Made by a program: the position numbers and the translations under genes. The notes under the pieces were generated by a model. That model ran no database searches and was not told where the DNA came from. It saw only the letters and a list, made by a program, of their open reading frames with translations. DNA of 64,000 nucleotides from Cylindrotheca closterium (lineage: Eukaryota > Bacillariophyta > Bacillariophyceae > Bacillariales > Bacillariaceae): contig CAKOGP040002091.1 in assembly GCA_933822405.4 (NCBI GenBank), positions 1 through 64,000 on the forward strand, written 5' to 3'. Positions within the stretch are counted from its first letter, which is position 1. Each line of letters starts with the position of its first letter. Positions 29,889-40,800 of the stretch are shown piece after piece.

Positions 29889-31508
29889 TCAGAAATCCAT
29901 GAAAGGATGACTCAATAAAGTCGTCGCGTTGGCTCTTTCTGCAGGCGAGAGTTTCATCATCGATCTCAAAAAGTCGTACATATCGTCCAATTCCTTGTTC
30001 TTTGCACTGTACATCACCATGTACGATTCAGTGTCCTTGTCGTCACACATGTTATCTTCTTCTAAATCATAAAGCGGCATTTTCCACTTTTTCTTCAAGA
30101 GATTTTCCCGGACAAAACCAAACCGCTTGGCTAGATCCAACTCTTGATTGTCTCCTATTGGGATCTTGGTTTCACCTCCAATGCTCTTGACGATTTCTCG
30201 CAACAAAGAATTCTTGTTGCGCATCTTTGGAACATCAGGATTGACCCACTGACAGGGTTCGTACATTAAGAAAACCAGCATGATCCCCACCGACCAAATA
30301 TCCATGGCCGAAATCGATGTCAAACGAATTGTTTCTCTCTTGGGACCATACGGTATCATTCCTTCTGGTGCTGTGAACCACAAATTGGCCATGGAGTCGT
30401 AGATATCTTCTCCTAGTCTTCTATTTGCATTCCAATCCATCACCACTGCTTCACCATGCTTACCGACTCTGACATTCGAGTCACTGAGGTCAAAGTTGTT
30501 GATCCCCAGCGAGTGGGCATACTCTAGGGTCTGAAGCAGGGTACGAATAAAATGCCGAATATCCTTGAACTTCACAAGGTCATGAATGTAGTCCAGCTCC
30601 AGATACGGTTGAATAATGACGACCACATTTTCGGCGTTGCGAATCGGATCCCTGTAGTGTATCGGAAAGTTGGTTGGGAATTTTTTCTTGCGAAATGGAT
30701 TTGGTATCGTTCGAGACATAAAGATGGCTTGAACAATGTTGAATTCTTTAGCCTTCTTTTTGTCTCTGGACAGAGTTTCTATGACTTCATATTCTCGTTC
30801 GGCTTGTTTGGTCAACAAATCGCTATTAAGACCGACAGCAATCTTGATGACAAACTGTATCTTTTTGTTGACCTTGTTCTGTGTGTACCACCATTCCGGC
30901 AAGACCGCCATTGCAACTATATTAATGGCACCATCGCCAAGAAATTTGCCAATTCCAATGTCACTGAGTGTCAATTGCCGCATCGTACTGTTCGTAGTGC
31001 TTGTTATTACATCTCCGGTGACGAGTAATGCCAATTCAGCATTGTCCATGCGCTCGATCCTTTTGACTGCTTTGGCTCTTCTCCACTCTGCCGATTTCTC
31101 CAATTCTTCCACATCTATGCTCTTGTGAGGAGGTGCACTTTCTTTGGATTTCTTTTCGGGTGCGGCAAACGCAGAGACCTTTGGAGTTTGCAATGAGGCA
31201 TCATTCGCATTGCCTGTCATCTTGGATTTTTTTTGCAAGTGTGTCGTGACAATCACCGTATGCAGTCCGGCCAGCACAAAGAAACCAAAAAACAGTATGA
31301 ATTGCCGATTTGTAGGTGATATACTCATGTTCTTCAATTGCTGCCGTTGCCTTCTAGCTTTTATTTGAAATCGATTCAGGACAGATGTGGGAAAGCGTGG
31401 TAGCTTGGAGGGAGAACCACTGGATGTTGCTCCGCTTGTGTCTGCATCGGAACTTGATGGGTACACCTGTGGTTGATGAGCTTTTGACTTTTGTTTCATG
31501 CCAGTCAT
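29889..31508 (-). CDS. Membrane-anchored protein with one atypical protein-kinase domain
   Basis: 539 residues from the ATG at 31508. It shares its plan with the triple-domain neighbour: MTGMKQKSKAHQ start, SPTNRQF before a transmembrane helix (FILFFGFFVLAGLHTVIV), an about 70-residue linker, then one kinase domain of about 370 residues. Motifs: GDGAIN in place of the Gly loop, FVIKIAVG (Lys), EREYEVIE (Glu), NNFDLSDSNV in place of HRDxxxxN, VVMDWNAN in place of DFG, TAPEGM and DIWSVGIM. The triple protein probably arose by internal duplication of such a unit, or this gene is a derivative (direction not determined). It shares a 483 bp divergent upstream region with the STAND gene at 31992. 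Confidence 0.78.
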   Translation of the reverse strand: MTGMKQKSKAHQPQVYPSSSDADTSGATSSGSPSKLPRFPTSVLNRFQIKARRQRQQLKNMSISPTNRQFILFFGFFVLAGLHTVIVTTHLQKKSKMTGNANDASLQTPKVSAFAAPEKKSKESAPPHKSIDVEELEKSAEWRRAKAVKRIERMDNAELALLVTGDVITSTTNSTMRQLTLSDIGIGKFLGDGAINIVAMAVLPEWWYTQNKVNKKIQFVIKIAVGLNSDLLTKQAEREYEVIETLSRDKKKAKEFNIVQAIFMSRTIPNPFRKKKFPTNFPIHYRDPIRNAENVVVIIQPYLELDYIHDLVKFKDIRHFIRTLLQTLEYAHSLGINNFDLSDSNVRVGKHGEAVVMDWNANRRLGEDIYDSMANLWFTAPEGMIPYGPKRETIRLTSISAMDIWSVGIMLVFLMYEPCQWVNPDVPKMRNKNSLLREIVKSIGGETKIPIGDNQELDLAKRFGFVRENLLKKKWKMPLYDLEEDNMCDDKDTESYMVMYSAKNKELDDMYDFLRSMMKLSPAERANATTLLSHPFMDF

Positions 31509-31991
31509 GTTGGCTAACTCAGTTTTACTTATGCCAAACAGAGCACCTTTCTCGTGTTGTCATGGTTCTTTGATTTTTTTTGGGTGATCAAATATATCGA
31601 TGGATGACCGAAGATCAGTTTAGTCGATAAGGTCGAGTTTTAAGTCAATGGGATCGACTAAACTTCCGTCCGCCGCCGAGAACTTCCGAGTGACATGTAA
31701 TAAACGATGGCGAAACCTATCTGTGTGGTCGCGTCTACGATTACACTCAAATAATGTCCATAGTGGTTACGCGTAACGTGTAATGTACGTCCGTGCGCCA
31801 ACACCAACGAGAACTTTTCTTTTTTAATAAAAAACGATTGCGAAAGGTACTTCCGTCTCTACCGGTATTATGGTGGCGTCTGGATTATTGCAGCTGCTAG
31901 AACTGGCATAATACAAAAGAGCATCACCGTGCCTTCAAATAAAAGGGAAAGTGAAACCAGCACGCTGGCGGATTCGTTTCATGATAGGATA
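31509..31991. promoter_or_regulatory. Divergent intergenic region between kinase (-) and STAND NTPase (+) genes
   Basis: The two genes point away from each other with their starts 483 bp apart, so a shared or bidirectional promoter is possible. I see repeated ACGT-containing words (for example TACGCGTAACGTG near 31768) but no defined TATA box. The STAND frame stays open upstream of 31992 without an ATG. Confidence 0.35.
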
Positions 31992-34900
31992 ATGACAAGC
32001 ATTTCGGTTTCGGAACAACAAGTTGCCTCAAGCAATAACGTTCTCGTGACCTCCGATGCAACAGTGGCTTCCTTTTCTGTTTGGTCAGAGGCCTCTCACG
32101 AAGATGGCTCTGATGCCAGTCCTGTCTTTGCAAAGAAGACTGGGTCTCAGGATCGGGATGAACATTCTGCAGCACATTCTTCCATACGAAAAAGCACCAG
32201 ACTTTCCATAGTGCAGGCTGTTGAAACAACAAGCAGCCGTTCTGAAAAAGTTTTAGAAGAGCTCACCATCAACAAGCTCAATATACAATCCTTGGGTTTG
32301 GTTGGAAGAGACGACGAGAAATCTATATTGAAGAATTGCTATCAGCGACTTTGCAACGCCAACGGGGATCAGACGCCATCAGCACCACCTTGTTCTCAAG
32401 AAGCCAGTGCAATTATAGTTCCAAATGAATTGGTATTTGTTCAGGGGTACAGTGGAATTGGAAAGTCAGCATTGGCGCGGACGATACAAACGGAAATAGA
32501 GGAGTCTTCGAATGCTGTGTATGTAGAGGGAAAATATGAATTCACATCGACGGATGAACCGTATTCTGGCATATCGCAAGCCTTTGGAAAACTGTGCAAT
32601 AAATTCAAAGACTGCCCTGCCGAAACACGGGACAAAATTTCAAGTGCTGTCGCGGAAAATATGAGAGAAGAAGCATTTATGCTGATGAGCATGATTCCCG
32701 AGATCAGTGTCTTTCTTGACTTGGATGATGCGAATTCGATATGGATTTATGGTAGTTCCCCTGGACGAGAGCACGAACGATGGAAGTATGCCTTTCGGAC
32801 ATTTACTCGGATACTTGGTTCGCACTTTGCTCCGATCATCATAATGTTGGATGATCTGCAGTGGGCTGATGTGTCGTCTCTTGATATTATGGATTATCTG
32901 ATGTCAGATGTTCAGAACCCATATCCATTGATGATAATCGGTTGCTATCGATCGAATGAGGTTGACGAAAATAGCATTCTTTACAATCGCATCCAGACAC
33001 TCCGATGCAAGCATCAAAATGGCATCGTTAAACTCACTGACATCAAGCTCGAGAACTGCAGTATTGATTCTATCAACAAGATTATTATGTCAATGATGGG
33101 AATCGATGACGATTCTATGACGAGAGATCTGGCCGACGTCTGTTTCAAAAGGACCTTAGGCAACCCATTCTTCTTGATTGAATTCATGAGAGCGCTGCAA
33201 GCCGAAGGCCTTGTCGTCTTTAATATAATCATGATGAAGTGGGTTTGGGATGTCAAAGAGATCGAAAATTCAACCATGTCGGCAGCCAATGTTGTGGATC
33301 TTCTCAAAGGAAGGATGCAAAAGTTACCAAATGATGTGCAGCTTCTCTTGCAATATGCGGCATGCCTTGGGTCATCGTTCTCTATAGCGATCCTAAAGAA
33401 TATTTGGAGCCAGCATGCCTGCATCAAGTTGATTCGCGCAACTGATGACATTGAAGACATGCTGAGGCAGATAGAGAAAGTCAAGCTAGTGGAGCCTTGT
33501 GCGTTGGATGAGCTACGCTGGGTGCACGACAAAGTTCAAGAGGCTGCATTGTCCTTGTCAGATTTGGTGACGCCTCCTTTCCAATGCGCCTTGGGCATCT
33601 TTTTGTACCAGGGACTGGAGAAGGAACAACTGGAGCAACAGCTATTTGATGTTGCAGATCTTGTCAACAAAGGAAACCCTACTGAAAGATTGGATGTTGC
33701 TGTACTAAACCTTCGGGCGGCAAAGAAGGCACGCAAAATGGCTGCTTTGTTCAGCGCAGCACAATATATAAAATATGCAATCGAACAGCTCCCCAATGAT
33801 AAATGGAAATTGCACCGAGTGCTTGCATTACAGCTGTATTCGATTGGTGCCGAAATGGAATATGCTCTTGGTAATATTCCCACAGCAGAAGAGTACATTG
33901 GAATCATTCTAGATCGAGATGAATTCACACCGATGGAAACGCTGCCTTTGAAAAAGATGAAAGCGCAGATTCTAGCGACTGCTCATCTTCGCTGGAACGA
34001 AGCGTGTGATTTTGGCCTTGTCATTCTGAAGGATCTTGGATACAACTTTGTGTGGAAAGCTTCATTGATTCCTATCCAAATGCTAATGGCGATAAAGAAA
34101 ATTGCCAAAAGAGTGAAGAAAATATCTGTAAAAGATGTCGAGAAAATGGGATTTGTGGAAGACAAGAAACAGCTCGCTGCCGTCGATATATTGAAGCTGA
34201 TGAAGCACCTTACGTACAGTGCAAATACGCTCCCATTGTGTTTTCTTTGCGTTTGTAAAGTGATTGAGATAACACTGGATCATGGCATCAGTCTGTGCTC
34301 TGCCGATTGTTTCGCGACATTCGGTGGTATATTGATGTTTCTTTTCAAGGACCACAAGGCTGCATCACACATCTGTGATCTGGCGTTCGCTTTGCAGAGA
34401 CGAAGTGGTCGACGCCATATTGCTGACACGATACATAGCGCCTGGGCTTTTGTTCTTGTGCAAACCAAACCCCTACATGAAGGCCTGAACCTCACCTTAA
34501 AAGGATACACGCAAGGACTACGAGATGGCGACCCTCTGGATTCTACCAATTGTCTCATCAATCGTTTCGTGCTGCTTCCATACATGATGGGCCGTTCGCT
34601 TGAGTCAATCATTGAGCAATTTCCAAAGATAGCTCCACAGTTGGAAGAATCCGGAATCACAAATAACATACTCACATTGAAGGTTTGGTGGCAAATGATG
34701 CTGAATCTGCAGTTGCCTCCAATCGAGACCTCGAAGAAATTGGAAGGAGAGAAGTTCCGTCAATCTGAGGAGAAAGCTGAAAGCAACATGTATATTGGTA
34801 ATGTGAATCTTGCGATTGGTGAATTATTGCTATTCTTTGGGGAACACGAGGAACGGGCAAAGCGTCTACTCGGGGAAGAGAAGGGAAAGACGTATTCAGA

Positions 34901-35360
34901 GCTTGTTCAGGGATATCCTCCGCACGGGATCGAGACGTTCCATCGTGGCATCACCTGGTATGCCATGGCTCGAAAGACTGGCAATCGAAAGTACAAGTCC
35001 AGGGCCACCGAAGTGAGAAAAGAGATTACAAAATGGGTGAAAAAGGGGAACCCAAACGCAAAGGATTATGATGTTTTCCTGAGAGCAGAGCAGGCAGTAT
35101 TGGACAAGAAGTACAAGAAGGCGAACGACTTGTATAAGCAGGCCATTGTTCATGCTGCTCGGATAGGTCACCTTTCCCATGTTGCACTGTACAATGAGAG
35201 GTTTGCCGAGTACCAACTTGAGGTGCTCGGGGATGTAGACGACTGCAAGTATCGCATGGAAGAAGCGATTAGATATTACACTGAATGGGGGGCAACGGGC
35301 AAGGCAAATCAGCTGCGACAGTCCCTATCAAGCATCACTGACCTCTTTTGGCTAATGTAG
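31992..35360 (+). CDS. STAND-type P-loop NTPase, paralog 2
   Basis: 1122 residues from the first in-frame ATG (31992). The N-terminal variable part is shorter than in paralogs 1 and 3, so an upstream exon cannot be excluded. It keeps LTINKLNIQSLGLVGRD, Walker A GYSGIGKS, GKYEFTSTDEPYSG, Walker B IIMLDDLQWAD and the helical C-terminus. Part of the C-terminal third is almost identical in DNA to paralog 3, far more so than the rest. The stop TAG (35358-35360) lies inside the 5 bp target duplication of the retrotransposon, which therefore replaces the original 3' flank. Confidence 0.8.
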   Translation: MTSISVSEQQVASSNNVLVTSDATVASFSVWSEASHEDGSDASPVFAKKTGSQDRDEHSAAHSSIRKSTRLSIVQAVETTSSRSEKVLEELTINKLNIQSLGLVGRDDEKSILKNCYQRLCNANGDQTPSAPPCSQEASAIIVPNELVFVQGYSGIGKSALARTIQTEIEESSNAVYVEGKYEFTSTDEPYSGISQAFGKLCNKFKDCPAETRDKISSAVAENMREEAFMLMSMIPEISVFLDLDDANSIWIYGSSPGREHERWKYAFRTFTRILGSHFAPIIIMLDDLQWADVSSLDIMDYLMSDVQNPYPLMIIGCYRSNEVDENSILYNRIQTLRCKHQNGIVKLTDIKLENCSIDSINKIIMSMMGIDDDSMTRDLADVCFKRTLGNPFFLIEFMRALQAEGLVVFNIIMMKWVWDVKEIENSTMSAANVVDLLKGRMQKLPNDVQLLLQYAACLGSSFSIAILKNIWSQHACIKLIRATDDIEDMLRQIEKVKLVEPCALDELRWVHDKVQEAALSLSDLVTPPFQCALGIFLYQGLEKEQLEQQLFDVADLVNKGNPTERLDVAVLNLRAAKKARKMAALFSAAQYIKYAIEQLPNDKWKLHRVLALQLYSIGAEMEYALGNIPTAEEYIGIILDRDEFTPMETLPLKKMKAQILATAHLRWNEACDFGLVILKDLGYNFVWKASLIPIQMLMAIKKIAKRVKKISVKDVEKMGFVEDKKQLAAVDILKLMKHLTYSANTLPLCFLCVCKVIEITLDHGISLCSADCFATFGGILMFLFKDHKAASHICDLAFALQRRSGRRHIADTIHSAWAFVLVQTKPLHEGLNLTLKGYTQGLRDGDPLDSTNCLINRFVLLPYMMGRSLESIIEQFPKIAPQLEESGITNNILTLKVWWQMMLNLQLPPIETSKKLEGEKFRQSEEKAESNMYIGNVNLAIGELLLFFGEHEERAKRLLGEEKGKTYSELVQGYPPHGIETFHRGITWYAMARKTGNRKYKSRATEVRKEITKWVKKGNPNAKDYDVFLRAEQAVLDKKYKKANDLYKQAIVHAARIGHLSHVALYNERFAEYQLEVLGDVDDCKYRMEEAIRYYTEWGATGKANQLRQSLSSITDLFWLM

Positions 35361-35361
35361 T
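35357..35361. repeat. Target-site duplication, left (GTAGT)
   Basis: A 5 bp direct repeat with 43155-43159, as expected for Ty1/copia integrase. It overlaps the stop codon of the STAND gene. Confidence 0.9.
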
Positions 35362-35670
35362 TGACAAGGTAGAATACTGTTAACGATGCTATAGATCCGA
35401 GACCGATATAGCCAGACAGTAAGATAAAACAGAGATTCTATCCTTTTAATGATGTGATGTGATTTTACGATCTCCACAAAAGAGTGAGAGATGGAATTCA
35501 CTCAAAGAGAGAGATCCGTCTCACGTGACACTGACGTGGTGACGTGAGATTGGACAATATGTATGTTGAAGTGCGCGTGCCCGAATGGAACACGGAATCT
35601 CAAGCGAAGATCAACGTCCTATGAGGAAGCCAAAACGGGAGGAATATATCAGCAGAATTCCACCCTAACA
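35362..35670 (-). repeat. 3' LTR (309 bp)
   Basis: TGACAAGG...CCTAACA, matching 42831-43154 except for lacking a 15 bp segment. It contains CACGTG (35522-35527) and two TGACGT boxes (35532-35537 and 35540-35545). Confidence 0.92.
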
Positions 35671-35683
35671 CTCCCTCTCTTCC
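35671..35683 (-). promoter_or_regulatory. Polypurine tract
   Basis: On the element strand the sequence GGAAGAGAGGGAG lies immediately before the 3' LTR, where plus-strand DNA synthesis is primed in LTR elements. Confidence 0.75.
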
Positions 35684-35736
35684 GAACATTGGACTTGACT
35701 TGAGTCGTATGATGTGCTTGACAGATAAGAAGGTTG

Positions 35737-37870
35737 TTACCAGCCGCAGAGTAGCTTTCTGCATCGAAGAAACTTGTCCTTGGTAAGACCTTTGGTAAGT
35801 ATATCAGCCTTCTGTAGGTTGGTTTTGATGTAGACCACTTTAGTGCGTGTCGGCTTCAAGTACTGCCGAAACCAATGGGACCGGACCCAAAAACTCTTCG
35901 ACCTTGGAGTATGATGGCCTGGTTCCATACATGCCAACTTCTGGGCACCTTGGTTGTCTTCATGAATAGTTGTGCTGAATTGAGTGCAGAACTCCTTGCC
36001 GATTCCAACAGCGTGGCCAATCGTCTTGAATAGTTCCTGCAAGGGTAGCACGTCCCTCATAGATAAAGCGAGAGCATTATACTCCGCTTCCATAGTAGAA
36101 GCTGCAATAGGTCGCATCAATTGACTCTTCCAAATGATCGGACAGCCACAGATACAGATTGCATATCCTGCTCTGCTTCGTACAGACTCAGGATTCGTAT
36201 GTTCCTCGACGTTCCATAGACCCGCGAAGTCAGCATCGACGTAGCAGTCAATATCAAAGTCCTCTCTTGGAGTAAGGATCAAACCTTTGTCCATCGTGCC
36301 CTTCAAATACTGTCCGATTCGTTCGATCGCTACTTCGTGACTGCGTCGATTCCCGTGGATGAATCGTGCGACTTGAGAAACTGCAAAACAAATATCTGGA
36401 CGACTGTGTCCAGACAGATACAGGAGCATTCCAACAACTGAGGCGTAGTTGTACAAACCATCAGGTAGATCTCCCTCCGCATCGATCGCCAATGGATCAA
36501 CGTGAGCTGGTGTAGGTGATGTCTTCTGGACACCAAGAGCATCGACAATACGCTTGATCAGACCTTTCTGAGTCAAGGTGATAGCTCCAGTTTCTTCATT
36601 GCGTTCGATGTGTACGCCCAGAAAACCAGCAACAGACGCCTCTTCTTCTAGCTCCATTCCTTTTTCTCTCAGCTTGGCGATGGCTTCATCGATATACTTC
36701 TGTTCAGGTGAGAAGAACAAAGTGTCATCAACATAGACAAGACAGATGCAGTTTTTCGAGATGAAAAGACATGGATCGACTTCGGTTTGAGGCTCGAATC
36801 CAATGTCCTCCAAATTAGACTGCAGGAATTGAAAGAAATTTCTGGGGCTTTGTTTTAATCCATAGAGACATCGTTTGAGTTTCAATACCTTGTTGGGTTC
36901 CGAGAACCCGCGAGGCATCGCGACATAGACTTCTTCCTCGATTGGCGCATGTAGGAACGCCGTAGTGTAATCAACTTGCTTCGTAGAGAGGCCAAGGACT
37001 TGAGAAAGAATCAGCATGAGGCGCACTGTGTTCCAGTTGACCACAGGTGCCCATGTTTCGTGGAAGTCGACGTCTTGGATTTGTCGATCGCCACGAACAC
37101 AAAATCTTGCCTTGAGTTTTCGGACACTTCCGTCCGGGTACCTTTTGCACTTGAACGCCCACGTGGAAGGTAGAACATTCATGCCTTCAGTGCGATCAAC
37201 GACATCCCAGGACTCCTTCTTCTTGAGAGCCTCAATTTCGTCTTCCGCTGCCTTCCAATACCCTTGTCGTAGAGGTCCATTCATTGCTTCATTCCAGTTT
37301 GGGTTGTCTTCACTGTTTGCTTTCGCAGCGAGAATCATGGGATGCAGGTCGTCCTGGAGCCCCGTGTCGTGGTCGTGGTACGGCTCACATGCGGCTCGCC
37401 ACATTCGACCAAAGTTGTCGCCCTTGATAGTGTTGATGGCCTCCGCCCACTTCAAATTAGCAAAGAATTGTCGATCCAAGGCAGAATGTCGGATCTTCTT
37501 CTTGCCTAGCTCGGCAACATTTGCAAAGTCATCCCCGAAGTACTTGGGGTTTTTCTTGCGAACACGTGATGTCGGTAGTGATGGAGCAGCAGCTCCCTCT
37601 GATTCCGACTCCTCTCCTGGATCTTCATCTTTGGCCTCATGACCTTCAACCACAGACTGCTCGTCGTCTGAATGAATCGCTGGTTCTCCATCGGAATCGT
37701 CGTCGTTCAAATCATCGTGACTTGGAGGATTGGGCGGCGCAGATGCGGGGTTGTCTTCAGCGTCAATATTTCCTCCCTCTGGAACTTCAAAAGTGACATG
37801 TCGGTTGCGTGCAGCCCGATGACGACGCTCTTCGGCGATTGATTCGCTGACGTAAACGCGCCTCGCAAGC
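35737..37870 (-). CDS. pol: Pol, part 2: reverse transcriptase and RNase H
   Basis: This is the open frame 38097-35737, real from about 37870 down. It has an acidic linker, then a copia RT (FKCKRYPDGS, KARFCVRGDRQ, QVDYTTAFLHAPI, CLYGLKQSPR, catalytic YVDD) and RNase H (YVDADFAGLW, STMEAEYNAL, HEDNQGAQKL). It is in the +1 frame relative to the upstream Pol part, with overlap at about 37790-38097. Reverse transcriptase copies the element RNA in the cytoplasmic particle. The frame change is probably a mutation, though a programmed shift is not excluded. Confidence 0.88.
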
Positions 37871-40800
37871 CGCCCGGCGCGACTTGCGAGCACGTTTCTC
37901 AACGGGATTGAGCCATTCGTTCGCCAAAGTAGGACGTTTTCTGCGATCATGGCGACTTCCACTCGCCAAACCCTCCTCGTCCAAATGCTTTTCGTAACCA
38001 GTTTCCACGAGACTCTGCCAAGTCGTTGCATCAAACTCGGCAACATCAAACAGACCTCCTTGATCGGCATTTGGAACTGTCGTGAAAAGGTCATCAATCA
38101 CAACATGATACTGCGGACTGACATAGCCTGTCTGGAGATTCAAGACACGGCTCACAAGTGAAGAATGAGTTGGGGAAACGCCGACATACATGCCACGCCG
38201 CGCCCGAACATCCCATTTTGGAATCTTCTTCCCGTCCTGCAATCTCGGATCCAACACATACACCGGTGATCCCCAGACATGGAGACGTTTGAACCATTGG
38301 TGATGGTCGATCTTAGCCCCTCCCATGAGCTCGATTGGCGCTTGCTTGGTATCTTCGCGTGGTAGATGGTTCCACAAATAGACTGCATGATCCATAGCAA
38401 AAGGCCACAACTTGTGATCGGCTTCGTCTGGCCAATGCAACATTTGATGAAGAAGCATGGCACGAGCCCAGGTGGTGATAGTTTGGATTGCTCTTTCGGC
38501 AACTCCATTCTGATGTTTAGCTCCGACTGCAGAGTAATCAATAGTCTGCTTGTGCGACTCGATATCATCCAAGAATCCTTTCGAGCTGAAAGGGTGGTTG
38601 TCAGCACGGTAAGACTTGACCTTGTGTCCGTATTCACCAACTTCACTCTCAAACGAATGTTTGCTCTTGACTGTCTCTCTCGTGCCAGTCGAAGTCTGGT
38701 GTTTCGCGTGGACGAAACCGGTGGCATGGTCCACGAACAGGGTCCCGCCAACATATTGCTTGGAAGTCTTCTCCTCGCCAAAAGTATGCGCAAGTCGACC
38801 AGGGACAGCCGAGAGATATTGGTCAATCGAGACCTTGTCGCCTGGCTTGAGGTTATCGACCATCATTTCCTTTTCTTTTCGTTGTTTGCCCGTCTTCGAG
38901 CCAGGTTGTTGTTGAGCAGCATCGGATCGTGGACTGCGGCGACGCTGTTTCGCAAGTTGACAGACAGCACACTTGGGACTTTTGCAAGACTTGAACTCGT
39001 CTTTCTTGGCAGGTAAAGGTCCCATCACTGGATGTCCCTCCGTCTTGGTCCACTTGCAGAGTTTCAGAAGCCAGTTCATATTCGCGTGACCTGTCTTCGC
39101 ATGCCAGAGAAGCAACTTCTTCTCAGCCTTGGTAAGATTCGCATTGTTTTCATGAGCAACGTTCAGAAAAACGCTCATGTCTTCCGGCAAAAATTCTTCT
39201 TCTTCGTCGGTGATAATATGTGCAGCCTCGTCTACAAGACGATTCGCCGTAAGCATCATGGGCAGGTTGTTGCCCGCTTGGTACGGAAAGAACAGGGTGT
39301 CGCCATCAGGCAACGTCATCTTGACTTGAAAACTATCGAAACAGACCTCACCCTTGCCGTGCTCTTGAAAGTAGGACTGCGGCGAGAGCAATCTGATGTT
39401 GGTGTCTGGAACGTAGTAAGCACTGACGCGAATCGACTTGATGGTCCCATGCATATCTCTGATCTTCCATTCCACCTCTCCAATACCCAGCACAGGAGTT
39501 ATGGAGGACAAACCATTCAGACTTTTTGTCCCACAAGCAATCGGCTTGGTGACAAAATCTTCTAGATTCGGAGTCAGAGAGAAAGATGCTCCGGTATCGA
39601 TGACGATTGGTAGTTCGCCCTTGGAATCAACATTGATGTAGACGCTGCGAAGTCGATCAGCACAGGACACATCGGACACGAGGTCGTCTGCTGCAATAAG
39701 TGCTTGAGTGACTCTTGGCAGGGATGAAACGGGTTGAAGGAATGTCGAACTGAGGACATCCTTCATTGCGTGATGCTTGGTATTAGGACGAAAATCCGCA
39801 AGAAGCTCGTCGAGAACAACCCCATACTGCGATTCGTACTGGAGGTAAGAGTGGTGCAAATATCGGTTCTTGGTCCGCTCGTAGTCTTCTAACAACTCCT
39901 CATCGCTTGGACTTTCCCAGTGACTAGGTTGCTTGACGTCGTAATCTCCCCAGAAATCCTCTTCCTTGAGACTCTTCAGCTCCCTCTGGAGAACATCTTG
40001 CTCCTTAGGGCTCTTGGCGCGAACTAACTTCTTCAGTAAACGAAACCTTGTTTTCTTTCGACCCTGTGCAGCACCCTTTCGGCGCCGTTCAGGACGTCGG
40101 CTCTCATAATCTTCCTTGCGGCGCCTCTCTTGGCGCTTCCTTTCCTGCTTCTGCTCTCGAACCCCTTCCTTCCGTTGTCGCCGGAGTATTTTCCTAGGAT
40201 CTCCTTTGACGCGCGCGATACGAAGTCTCAGATGGTACTGACGCGGGTAACGATATCGACGAATGCCGCACCACCACGGGTACGCTGACGGCAGTTCCAC
40301 AGTGATCTTCCTACGCGGCTTTTCAACTGATGGCAACTCCACATACATTCTTCTTGGTTGATGTACATTGACATATGCCTCTCCATGGGCAAAAAGTACT
40401 CCAGATGGGCGACACCCTACTCTGGGCATGGACGGTGGTGCCACGAGGGCATAAAGTACTCCAGAGGGGCGCAAACCCCATCTGGGTATAGACTGTTTCC
40501 ATGACTGACATTTCCGTTTCAAATGTTGATCAGGTTGGATGTATTCATCGTCGAGGCCTCGGAACAGAACAGAATCGTTCCGATACTTCAGACTTGAGTA
40601 CAGGTACCAGATCACTGCAGCATAAAGGCCAAGCTGCAGTATGCATGCCCACTCACACAAAGTCGTCTCCGCGACAGACTTGTAGGCGGACCAAATATCG
40701 AGAGTCAGGCCTTGACTCTCAGGGACGTAGTGCAGATGACACAAGCCAGACATCGCTGTCTTGTATCCAACTGATAGTAGCTCGTTAAACATAGTACAAA

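Noticed and set aside
37016..37642. 208-residue plus-strand frame inside the retroelement
   Set aside because: Antisense shadow of reverse transcriptase.
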